Made by a program: the position numbers and the translations under genes. From the IMG/VR virus record IMGVR_UViG_3300034284_002584, positions 1 through 27,045 of that record: a stretch of DNA of 27,045 nt; one strand, given 5' to 3'. The notes under the pieces were generated by a model. It saw only the letters and a program-made list of their open reading frames with translations. It had not been told where the DNA came from and searched no databases. The DNA comes from a virus. How positions within the stretch are numbered: position 1 is the stretch's first letter; every line of letters starts with the position of its first letter. This document shows positions 1 to 6,243 of the stretch, piece after piece.

Positions 1-1
1 A

Positions 2-229
2 TATGCTGATGGTACTCAACAAAATCCAATACAAGGATTTTCTATAATTTTTAGAAGAACAGACACTAATGCTGGTTATGTAGAGATAAAACCATCTTCA
101 ACCACAACTCTTATTACCCCAAGAGGAGCTTCGGTTAGCCAAGCAGTAGGATTTTATAGATTGAATGGAACTTCAACACCAACATCAATAAGAATGGTGT
201 ATATAGATAATGCATGGTATGAGATATGA
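2..229 (+). CDS. C-terminal end of a fibre-like structural protein (partial)
   Basis: An open frame enters from the left edge (first full codon at base 2) and stops at TGA 227-229, giving the last 75 residues. The peptide is rich in T, S, N and G, contains ITPRGASVSQAVGFYRLNG and ends DNAWYEI. That composition and an aromatic end are common in phage tail fibre or adhesin C-termini, but no family can be named from this fragment. Its stop overlaps the next start (ATGA), so the two genes are probably translated together. Function is inferred from composition only; it could be any beta-rich virion protein. Confidence 0.55.
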   Translation, partial: YADGTQQNPIQGFSIIFRRTDTNAGYVEIKPSSTTTLITPRGASVSQAVGFYRLNGTSTPTSIRMVYIDNAWYEI

Positions 230-822
230 ATGAACAAAAAGTAGAATTTTTAGAAGATAAAATCATCACTGAAGATGGTCAAACCGTAATGATGAGTTGG
301 GAAACACCAGTCATGATAAATATGGCTAATCAAGTTTGTAAAAACGGTGGTCACATAATTGAAGTTGGTTTTGGAATGGGAATATCCGCGACTGAAATAC
401 AAAATCAGAGTATTTCATCACATACAATTATAGAATCAAACCCTCAGATTTATCAAAAGGCCTTAGATTGGGCTGTTGGAAAAACAAATGTAACAATTAT
501 TTTTGATGATTTTTCTAATTATATTGATACTACAACTGATAAATTTGATGGTGTATTTTTTGATGCTTTTCCATCTGAAATTCTTGGAATAGGCGATGAT
601 AATTTTACTTATGGTAAGGTTTTTTTTGATAAAATAAAAAGAATATGTAATCCAGGATGTAGAGTTGTTCCTTTTCTTATGGGTTGTGTATTTGACTTAA
701 ATTATTTAATTGAATATGTTCATTTATCAAATATTGAAATTTATGATTATAAACTTAACGAGTTTATCAAAACTCACTACTTTAGAGGTGATGAGTATAA
801 AGTTTATGTATTTAATATATAA
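226..822 (+). CDS. GAMT-like SAM-dependent methyltransferase
   Basis: This is a class I SAM-dependent methyltransferase of 198 residues. The SAM-binding glycine motif is EVGFGMG (residues 46-52), with the acidic end of strand 2 at IIESNP (E70). The upstream MSWETPVM (23-30) followed by EVGFGMG matches the arrangement in guanidinoacetate N-methyltransferase and the related arginine methyltransferase RMT2 (WETPYM...EVGFGM). FDGVFFDAFP (about 105-114) is the post-motif strand that in GAMT reads FDGILYDTYP. It therefore probably methylates a guanidino or other nitrogen on a small molecule or protein; the substrate is unknown. The start overlaps the stop of the fibre-like gene by 4 bases, so a virion protein is one possible target, but that is speculation. 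Confidence 0.75.
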   Translation: MNEQKVEFLEDKIITEDGQTVMMSWETPVMINMANQVCKNGGHIIEVGFGMGISATEIQNQSISSHTIIESNPQIYQKALDWAVGKTNVTIIFDDFSNYIDTTTDKFDGVFFDAFPSEILGIGDDNFTYGKVFFDKIKRICNPGCRVVPFLMGCVFDLNYLIEYVHLSNIEIYDYKLNEFIKTHYFRGDEYKVYVFNI

Positions 823-825
823 TTT

Positions 826-1167
826 ATGCCATATTTAGAAGAAATACAAATAGAAGATAGAATCTATACATTAGAATTTAGAAATCAGATAAATAGCGAA
901 CATGAGTTATTATTTATTACAAAAGATGGTGGGATATGTGATGATTGGTCTGAATCCTATCAACAAGATTTACAAATTATCTCACAACATGCATGTGATT
1001 GGATAAATTTAGTAAAACTAAAAAGTTTTTGTACCACAACACATAGATTAGAAATATTTGATTTGTATAAATCTAATTTTAATCAAATAAGAGATAACTA
1101 CCTTTGCTCAGACAGAACTATTCATTTTCCCATTAAGTATTATACATCCTACTATGATAGAATTTAA
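826..1167 (+). CDS. Hypothetical protein (113 aa)
   Basis: I do not recognise this protein. It begins 3 bases after the methyltransferase stop, so it belongs to the same transcription unit. It is small and has no membrane segment or signal peptide. It carries four cysteines (in GGICDD, QHACDW, KSFCTT and NYLCSD), which are not spaced as a usual zinc motif. The C-terminus is rich in aromatic residues (FPIKYYTSYYD). Codon use and A/T content match the neighbours, so the reading frame is probably real. Confidence 0.6.
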   Translation: MPYLEEIQIEDRIYTLEFRNQINSEHELLFITKDGGICDDWSESYQQDLQIISQHACDWINLVKLKSFCTTTHRLEIFDLYKSNFNQIRDNYLCSDRTIHFPIKYYTSYYDRI

Positions 1168-1191
1168 GTTTGATTAATTAATATATACTGT

Positions 1192-1953
1192 ATGGAAATC
1201 AGAAAATACTTTGAGTTTGTTAAGAGTGACTTTGACGCAATTAAATCTTTTTATATTAAGAGTGAATTACCATCTAAAGTTTGGGATAATTTTAAGATAA
1301 AAAAAGAAATTAGAGAACAACTTATAACCATCGGTCAAGACTTTTTTGACAAAACCGAGATAGATGCTGAAGTAAAAGATATAGTTCTTTGTGGATCTCT
1401 TTGTAACTATAACTGGTCTGAGAAATTCTCTGACTTTGATTTACACATAATTATAGATTTTAACGATGTTGATGATAATTATACATTAGTAGAGCAGTTA
1501 TGTGACTACGCAAAAAAAGTTTGGAATGCACAACACAATATAAAAATAAAAGATTATGATGTTGAAGTGGCTATTCAAGATGAAAATGACTTAAAAGAAG
1601 CTCTTAAAACAAATCGAATGGGTGGTGTCTTTTCTTTAATAAATGATAATTGGATTAAAAGACCTGAAAAGGTTGAATTTGAACCAGATGAAAAATTAAT
1701 TAAAGAAAAAGCTAAATCTTTAATGATGAAAATTGATGATATCGAACAGGATAAAGATGATTCTTATGATGACATTAAAGATAAAATCGACTCAGCTTGG
1801 AAAAAAATCAAAGACTTTAGAAAAAGCGGATTAGAAAGTGAGGGTGGTGAATTTTCTGTTGGTAACTTAGTATTTAAGTTATTAAGAAGAAACGGATATA
1901 TTTCTAAGATTATGGATCTTAAAAGAGAAAAATACGATAAACAGTTTAATTAA
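1192..1953 (+). CDS. Nucleotidyltransferase-fold protein
   Basis: The protein (253 aa) has the signature of the DNA polymerase beta-like nucleotidyltransferase superfamily: a glycine-serine turn in VLCGSLCNYNW (G68-S69) followed by SDFDLHIII, with the metal-binding pair D81 and D83. A third acidic residue fits at DVEVAI (D123). Such enzymes move NMP groups onto nucleic acids, proteins or small molecules; the acceptor here is unknown. The C-terminal third is charged and helical, with many K, D and E. The gene follows a 24-base gap in which AATATATA lies only 4 bases from the ATG. It is separated from the next gene by 2 bases. The fold call is fairly safe; the function is not. Confidence 0.7.
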   Translation: MEIRKYFEFVKSDFDAIKSFYIKSELPSKVWDNFKIKKEIREQLITIGQDFFDKTEIDAEVKDIVLCGSLCNYNWSEKFSDFDLHIIIDFNDVDDNYTLVEQLCDYAKKVWNAQHNIKIKDYDVEVAIQDENDLKEALKTNRMGGVFSLINDNWIKRPEKVEFEPDEKLIKEKAKSLMMKIDDIEQDKDDSYDDIKDKIDSAWKKIKDFRKSGLESEGGEFSVGNLVFKLLRRNGYISKIMDLKREKYDKQFN

Positions 1954-1955
1954 TT

Positions 1956-2663
1956 ATGTCAATAAAAATATCTGAAATAGAAGAAATATTCAATGAAGTA
2001 TTTGAGGAAGAAAAGGGTTTAGTAAACTCAGTAGAAACTGTTTATGAAACACCTGAAGAAGATTCTGATTTTATCAAGTTAATTATTTCAATTCATGGTT
2101 TAGTTACCGAAGATGTTTCTATTATACATACTAAATTTATATTTAAGTGTGATTTAGATAAAAGAAATATTGTGGATATGTCATTTATTTACCTTTTTGA
2201 TATAAATTGTGTTTATCATAAAATGGAATTTACAAATATTTTAGATCTTAAAGGAAAAGTAGAAGATATTATTGGGTCTAATAACTTTGGACAAGATTTA
2301 CAAATTCTTTCTGACTTCATTGAAGCACCTGCTATGTTCTTAAATTATTATATGCGTAGAGCTAAAATCACTGATTATTCTATATTTGATGTTGAATATA
2401 CACCTAAGTTTAAGACAACACCATGTGATAAAACTACATTTGATTTTAAGTTTAATATAAATAATAATTATGACATGGAGTTATCTATTTCTAAAGTAGA
2501 TAGACCAAGTGATGATGAAGAAGATAATATTGATACTTATAAGTTTCAGTTCCGATTTATGGATGAGATTGAAACATTCGAATCAGATACTCTTAAAAAT
2601 TTCCACTTCTTTATTGGAAACAATATAGCTAAGATTTTAGATAAAAAACTTAAGAATAAGTAA
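1956..2663 (+). CDS. Hypothetical acidic protein (235 aa)
   Basis: No family is recognised. The protein is acidic, with stretches such as EEIFNEVFEEE near the N-terminus and PSDDEEDN near residue 187, and it has alternating hydrophobic beta-like segments. No signal peptide or membrane helix is seen. It begins 2 bases after the nucleotidyltransferase gene, and its stop codon shares bases with the start of the next gene (TAATG). Translation of this run of genes is therefore probably coupled. Confidence 0.6.
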   Translation: MSIKISEIEEIFNEVFEEEKGLVNSVETVYETPEEDSDFIKLIISIHGLVTEDVSIIHTKFIFKCDLDKRNIVDMSFIYLFDINCVYHKMEFTNILDLKGKVEDIIGSNNFGQDLQILSDFIEAPAMFLNYYMRRAKITDYSIFDVEYTPKFKTTPCDKTTFDFKFNINNNYDMELSISKVDRPSDDEEDNIDTYKFQFRFMDEIETFESDTLKNFHFFIGNNIAKILDKKLKNK

Positions 2664-3310
2664 TGAAATATCTTAGTAAATTCGTTAACTATCTAAATGA
2701 ATCTGCTGAAGATATAACTGATTTATCTAAAGAGGAATTAGAGGAGTTATTAATACCTATGTCTGATTTAGGATTAGAATATAGTTTCACAGAGCCGAGA
2801 ACTATCACATCAGGTGAATTTTCAGGATATAAATCGATGAATATTATAATTAGAAATAATTTTAAGATGGGTGAGGCTGGTGGATATACTGAACATATAA
2901 TTGATTCCAAGTTCTGGGAATTTTTAGATGAGTTGATATCACTAAAAAATCGATTACAAAGCTCTCAAGTATCTATTAATACAAATTGGAGACATCATAT
3001 TGCTGTAACATTTATACAAAAGGAAAAAGTAGAAGGTAATTTATTCACTATTCAGCAGTTATATAATGAAATGAATAAGAGAACTTCTGCTTCTAAAAGC
3101 GACTTTTCTAATGGTATGACTAAAAAATTAGATAAAGAAGAATTAAAAATCACTGTTAATTGTAATGGTTTTAGAGAGGGTTCTTATACTGATAGAAAGT
3201 GGAATGGTCTTTTTAGAGGTATAGATTTTTCTAAATTTAATGTTGATAAACAAATCACTACAGATAGTTATGGTGATAAAAGTGCTGTTATTACAATTAC
3301 TTTAAAATAA
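2663..3310 (+). CDS. Hypothetical protein with capsid-targeting-like N-terminus
   Basis: The body (215 aa) is not recognised. The first 13 residues, MKYLSKFVNYLNE, resemble the capsid-targeting sequence of T4 internal proteins (MKTYQEFIAE), which the prohead protease cuts after (I/L)-x-E. Here LNE is followed by SAED, and the same NESAED string appears after KIN in the protease-scaffold protein encoded at 9911-12037. This suggests the protein is packaged in the head and processed, as an inference. It is the last protein gene of the leading + strand unit, and the tmRNA promoter begins about 25 bases after its stop. Confidence 0.6.
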   Translation: MKYLSKFVNYLNESAEDITDLSKEELEELLIPMSDLGLEYSFTEPRTITSGEFSGYKSMNIIIRNNFKMGEAGGYTEHIIDSKFWEFLDELISLKNRLQSSQVSINTNWRHHIAVTFIQKEKVEGNLFTIQQLYNEMNKRTSASKSDFSNGMTKKLDKEELKITVNCNGFREGSYTDRKWNGLFRGIDFSKFNVDKQITTDSYGDKSAVITITLK

Positions 3311-3334
3311 CTGTAAAAAATCCACACAACTTTT

Positions 3335-3365
3335 TTTGTTTTATTGTATATTATATATACTTTTG
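3335..3365 (+). promoter_or_regulatory. Bacteroidetes-type promoter of the tmRNA gene
   Basis: TTTG at 3335-3338 and TACTTTTG at 3358-3365 match the Bacteroidetes vegetative consensus (-33 TTTG, -7 TAnnTTTG) with a 19-nt spacer, which is within the known 19-21 nt range. The tmRNA 5' end lies 18 bases further on, so a short leader would be removed, for example by host RNase P. Transcription by the unmodified host polymerase, early in infection, is inferred. A TATATATA string overlaps the -7 region. Confidence 0.75.
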
Positions 3366-3382
3366 TCACACAATAACACTAT

Positions 3383-3767
3383 GGGGATGTCATAGAATAG
3401 ATTTGCAGACTGGTGGTGATTATGCAGGTATCGGTTGGTTAAATATCCGATTAACAAATTAGGTAACAAACAATGTAAACGGCAACGTTAACGAAGTAGG
3501 AACCCGTGAAGATTTAGTAGCGGCTCTACAAAACAACATGCTCTTGGTAGAAGAGCCGGCTATGGTCTAACCACCAATAGTTGTACCAAAAATTCTCCAG
3601 TCAGAATCACACTGATTAATAAATGTGAGACAGTTTTTTGTTACTAATTAGAGTCTGTCAAAAAAAGTAACTATTTCGTTAGATTAGAAAATCTGACTAA
3701 GCCTGTGAATGAATAGTTATTAACAACTGAGAAAGACACGTTGGGCAGTACAACGTCATCTCCACTA
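3383..3767 (+). ncRNA. ssrA: tmRNA (transfer-messenger RNA)
   Basis: tmRNA, with SmpB, rescues stalled ribosomes and adds a degradation tag. The ends pair as a 7-bp acceptor stem, GGGGATG (3383-3389) with CATCTCC (3757-3763), including the G3-U70 wobble that alanyl-tRNA synthetase reads. AGATTTGCAGAC resembles the reduced D-arm of tmRNAs. A P2-like helix pairs 3431-3442 with 3720-3730 (one bulged G). An H-type pseudoknot is formed by GACAG/CTGTC (3629-3633/3655-3659) and GTTAC/GTAAC (3640-3644/3667-3671). A T-arm stem ACGTTG/CAACGT (3738-3743/3751-3756) abuts the acceptor. A strong terminator follows. Odd points: the T-loop is GGCAGTA instead of TTCRANY, the 3' end is ACTA rather than ACCA, and the open tag frame runs to TAA at 3568-3570. 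No smpB is seen in the window. Confidence 0.88.
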
Positions 3768-3770
3768 AAG

Positions 3771-3798
3771 ACCCTACTTTTGTAGGGTTTTCTTTTTT
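3771..3798 (+). terminator. Rho-independent terminator of tmRNA
   Basis: ACCCTAC (3771-3777) and GTAGGGT (3782-3788) form a perfect 7-bp stem with a TTTT loop, followed by TTTCTTTTTTT. It starts 3 bases after the tmRNA 3' end and ends the tmRNA transcript before the NADAR gene. Confidence 0.88.
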
Positions 3799-3820
3799 TA
3801 AACATTTACTACAAATTCTA

Positions 3821-3828
3821 TATAAATA
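3821..3828 (+). promoter_or_regulatory. T4-late-type TATAAATA element before the NADAR gene
   Basis: The octamer TATAAATA is identical to the T4 late promoter -10 consensus. It lies only 2 bases before the ATG at 3831, so a transcript starting about 6 bases downstream would lack the start codon or begin at it. It could be a leaderless late promoter or a chance match in AT-rich DNA. Confidence 0.3.
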
Positions 3829-3830
3829 TT

Positions 3831-4343
3831 ATGATTGATATCTTCCAAGGTCGTTGGTTTTTTTTGTCTAATTTCTTTCCTTGTGAGATAGAACACAAAG
3901 GTATTAAATATCCGTCTGTCGAACACTACTACGTTGCTATGAAGGTTACTGAGATTCAACTTCTTAATGGTCAATACTATACTGCTGGTGATTTCAGAGA
4001 ACTAATAGCCAAGGTAAAACTACCAGCAGATGTAAAAAAAATTGGACAAAAGATAAAAGTAAGAAGAGATTGGGAAGAGAAAAAATTAGAATTTATGAAT
4101 TGGGGTGTTAGAGAAAAGTTTAAGAATGAAAAATTATCTGAATTACTTTTATTAACAGCTGATTTAGAAATTGTGGAAAATAATTACTGGCATGATAATT
4201 TTTGGGGAAGTTGCACTTGTAGTAGGTGTGGAAGAAAAGGTGAAAACAATTTAGGAAAGATTCTAATGAGTGTTAGACAGGAATTAAAACAACAAAGAGG
4301 AAAATCCTCAATAGAAGATATAATTAAAAACAAAAACAATTAA
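3831..4343 (+). CDS. NADAR (YbiA-like) domain protein
   Basis: This 170-aa protein is a full NADAR domain. It has RWFFLSNFFP (8-17), the YPSVEHYYVAMK block (27-38) with the conserved glutamate E31, and the closing NNLGKILMSVRQEL block after HDNFWG. NADAR proteins are N-glycosidases acting on ADP-ribose-linked or riboflavin-pathway substrates. Some remove ADP-ribose from guanine in DNA and neutralise DarT-type toxins. A short CTCSRCG insertion, which could bind metal, sits where many relatives have a glycine loop. The next gene, a DNA adenine methylase, starts 3 bases after the stop, so a role in DNA base repair or defence evasion is a reasonable inference. Confidence 0.8.
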   Translation: MIDIFQGRWFFLSNFFPCEIEHKGIKYPSVEHYYVAMKVTEIQLLNGQYYTAGDFRELIAKVKLPADVKKIGQKIKVRRDWEEKKLEFMNWGVREKFKNEKLSELLLLTADLEIVENNYWHDNFWGSCTCSRCGRKGENNLGKILMSVRQELKQQRGKSSIEDIIKNKNN

Positions 4344-4346
4344 GAA

Positions 4347-5291
4347 ATGAGTGTTATAAGTTACTTTGGAGGAAAATCCTCTAACATCTTTATCGAGTTT
4401 ATTAACTCAAAAATTCCAAAGACTGGAATCAAAACATACTTAGAGCCTTTCTCTGGATCTATGGGAACGTATATGGACGACGATTCTCTTAAATTCGATA
4501 CAGTTATCTATAATGATAAAAATCGTCACCAGGTGAACTTATATAAGTGTTGTTCAGAACCTGAAACTTTTGTTAAATACTTAGAAAGATTAAAAGAAAC
4601 CTTATTAAAAACTGATGAGACAGATCCACTGAAAAAGTGGGACTTCTATAAAGGAATTTATAAGAAATATCAAAAGAATGAATTTCTTGATAATATGGAC
4701 TTTGAGATTGGTAACTTTGGAAAAGCTGCAATTTATGCTTTCTTAATCACATCAGCTCATAACTCGGTATATCCTCGTGGTGCTGGTTTTAATGGTTATA
4801 AAAAAGATAAAGATAAACTTAAACTTGATGTACTAATTGATAAATTAAAAAAGAATAAATATACTTCTAAGTTAAAGTCAATTACTGAGTTTTATAATAT
4901 TGATTTTGAGGAATTAATTACAAACTATGATTCGGAAGATACTTATCTTTATTTAGATCCACCATATGCTAGATTTAATGAGGGAAAAGGAGAAGATGAT
5001 GCTAAAAGACTTTTCTGGTATGGCGCTGATACTGATGGTGTGTTTGGACCAGCTTCACATAGAAGACTTTTAGAATTGTTAAAAACTACTAAATGTCGTT
5101 GGTCTCTTTCTTATTATTATTTTCCTTTACTTGAAGAGTTATTACCTAAGGATAAATACGTATGGACTGAAAAAGAGGTTTTTAGAAGCTCTGCACAGGG
5201 TGGTAATAATTCAGATACAAAGAAAGAACAAGCTAAAGGTGTTGAGTTATTAATTATGAATTACGATCCTCTTACTGGAGAAAAGATTTAA
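4347..5291 (+). CDS. dam: Dam-type DNA adenine N6-methyltransferase
   Basis: The 314-aa protein is a D12-class adenine methyltransferase, the family of E. coli and T4 Dam. YFGGKSS (6-12) is the N-terminal K-containing motif. LEPFSGSMG (32-40) is SAM-binding motif I, where F-x-G is usual. YLDPPYARF (202-210) is catalytic motif IV, DPPY. A helical target-recognition region lies between motifs I and IV. Near the end, SSAQGGNNSDTKK is followed by VELLIMNYD, as in the family C-terminus. It probably methylates phage DNA, often at GATC, to avoid host restriction; the recognition site cannot be read from the sequence. It is co-transcribed with the NADAR gene upstream and a small hypothetical 9 bases downstream. 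Confidence 0.9.
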   Translation: MSVISYFGGKSSNIFIEFINSKIPKTGIKTYLEPFSGSMGTYMDDDSLKFDTVIYNDKNRHQVNLYKCCSEPETFVKYLERLKETLLKTDETDPLKKWDFYKGIYKKYQKNEFLDNMDFEIGNFGKAAIYAFLITSAHNSVYPRGAGFNGYKKDKDKLKLDVLIDKLKKNKYTSKLKSITEFYNIDFEELITNYDSEDTYLYLDPPYARFNEGKGEDDAKRLFWYGADTDGVFGPASHRRLLELLKTTKCRWSLSYYYFPLLEELLPKDKYVWTEKEVFRSSAQGGNNSDTKKEQAKGVELLIMNYDPLTGEKI

Positions 5292-5300
5292 TAAATTATT

Positions 5301-5672
5301 ATGGCGGTATCTGAACATTTAGACAAAATATTTCAATTAGGATTCTGGATTACTATAAATTGGAATGAAGATTTTAATATTACTTATAATGCTAATGATA
5401 TTATACCATCAAGTGCTTATGCTGTTGGTATTATGAGTTGTTCTTATTATAAAAGTCAGACCGATCCTTATACATTTGAGGAAATGATTGAAGTTTGTTG
5501 TGATTTTTTCTATACTTGGTATAATAAAAATATTAAGATAATAGATGAGTTTGATAATATTTACGATCAAGATTCTTTACTTAAGTTAGAGAGTGTTTGT
5601 TTAGGTGATATCACAAAGAGTGTAGCCAGAGAGTTAAATCTTTCAGATATTCTCAATATTTTAGATAAATAA
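5301..5672 (+). CDS. Hypothetical protein (123 aa)
   Basis: The protein is not recognised. It is acidic and rich in aromatic residues (FWITINW, FFYTWYN), with three cysteines in the middle (MSCSYY, VCCDFF) and no signal peptide or membrane helix. It is the last gene of the NADAR-dam unit, and its stop codon lies 2 bases before the A-run of a terminator hairpin. Confidence 0.6.
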   Translation: MAVSEHLDKIFQLGFWITINWNEDFNITYNANDIIPSSAYAVGIMSCSYYKSQTDPYTFEEMIEVCCDFFYTWYNKNIKIIDEFDNIYDQDSLLKLESVCLGDITKSVARELNLSDILNILDK

Positions 5673-5674
5673 AA

Positions 5675-5700
5675 AAAACCTCAGAGAAATCTGAGGTTTT
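5675..5700. terminator. Bidirectional terminator
   Basis: AAAACCTCAGA (5675-5685) pairs with TCTGAGGTTTT (5690-5700) around a GAAA tetraloop, with A- and T-runs on opposite sides. It sits between the converging stops at 5672 (+) and 5704 (-), so it can end both transcripts. Confidence 0.88.
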
Positions 5701-5703
5701 TTA

Positions 5704-6243
5704 TTAGAATGGTGCTTCATCGTCGTATAGTCCTTCATCATAAAGAAATGAAAATTCTACTTGGGGTCTACTTTGTTTTTCATGTTTATCATATTGGTCA
5801 AACATTTCTACCTCAGAATCATATTGTGCTAAAATATCTTTTTTAAGTTTTTTTGCTATCTCAAATACTTTAATTAAATCCTTTAGTCTTTCTTTTCTTC
5901 TTAATTTACAAGTGATTGTAATATCCATTTTTTGATTTGTTACTTCAACGTCTTCTATTCCAGAATTTCTAAACATACTTCTTAAAAGATATAAAAGATG
6001 TTGCATATCATCTTGTGAAATATCTTCATCCTCATCATCGTATTTAGTTGAGTCATCATCATAATCATATTCTTCTTCATCTCTGAAAGAAGATTTATTC
6101 TTATCTAATTTATCATTCATCCAGGAGTTTTCATCTTTTCTGATATTGTATCCAGAAATATAATCATCCTCATCACTCCAGATGTCATCATCCCAGTGTC
6201 TTGAATCATCCTCAAATATTTGTTTGTATCTTTTAAGTTTCAT
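5704..6243 (-). CDS. Very acidic hypothetical protein with capsid-targeting-like N-terminus
   Basis: The family is not recognised (179 aa). The N-terminal half is extremely rich in D and E (EEEYDYDDDS, DDEDEDISQDD) and is probably disordered. The second half looks like a small alpha/beta domain (DVEVTNQKMDITITCKLRR) with a basic helix. The start MKLKRYKQIFE followed by DDS matches the pattern of the capsid-targeting peptides discussed in the findings, with the likely cut after IFE. The ATG shares one base with the stop of the peptidase gene (TAATG), so the two are translationally coupled and the start is well supported. Confidence 0.6.
   Translation of the reverse strand: MKLKRYKQIFEDDSRHWDDDIWSDEDDYISGYNIRKDENSWMNDKLDKNKSSFRDEEEYDYDDDSTKYDDEDEDISQDDMQHLLYLLRSMFRNSGIEDVEVTNQKMDITITCKLRRKERLKDLIKVFEIAKKLKKDILAQYDSEVEMFDQYDKHEKQSRPQVEFSFLYDEGLYDDEAPF

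Noticed and set aside
3462-3491. Short alternate tmRNA tag frame GNKQCKRQR
   Set aside because: It is strongly basic and does not end in small hydrophobic residues; kept only as an alternative to the longer frame.
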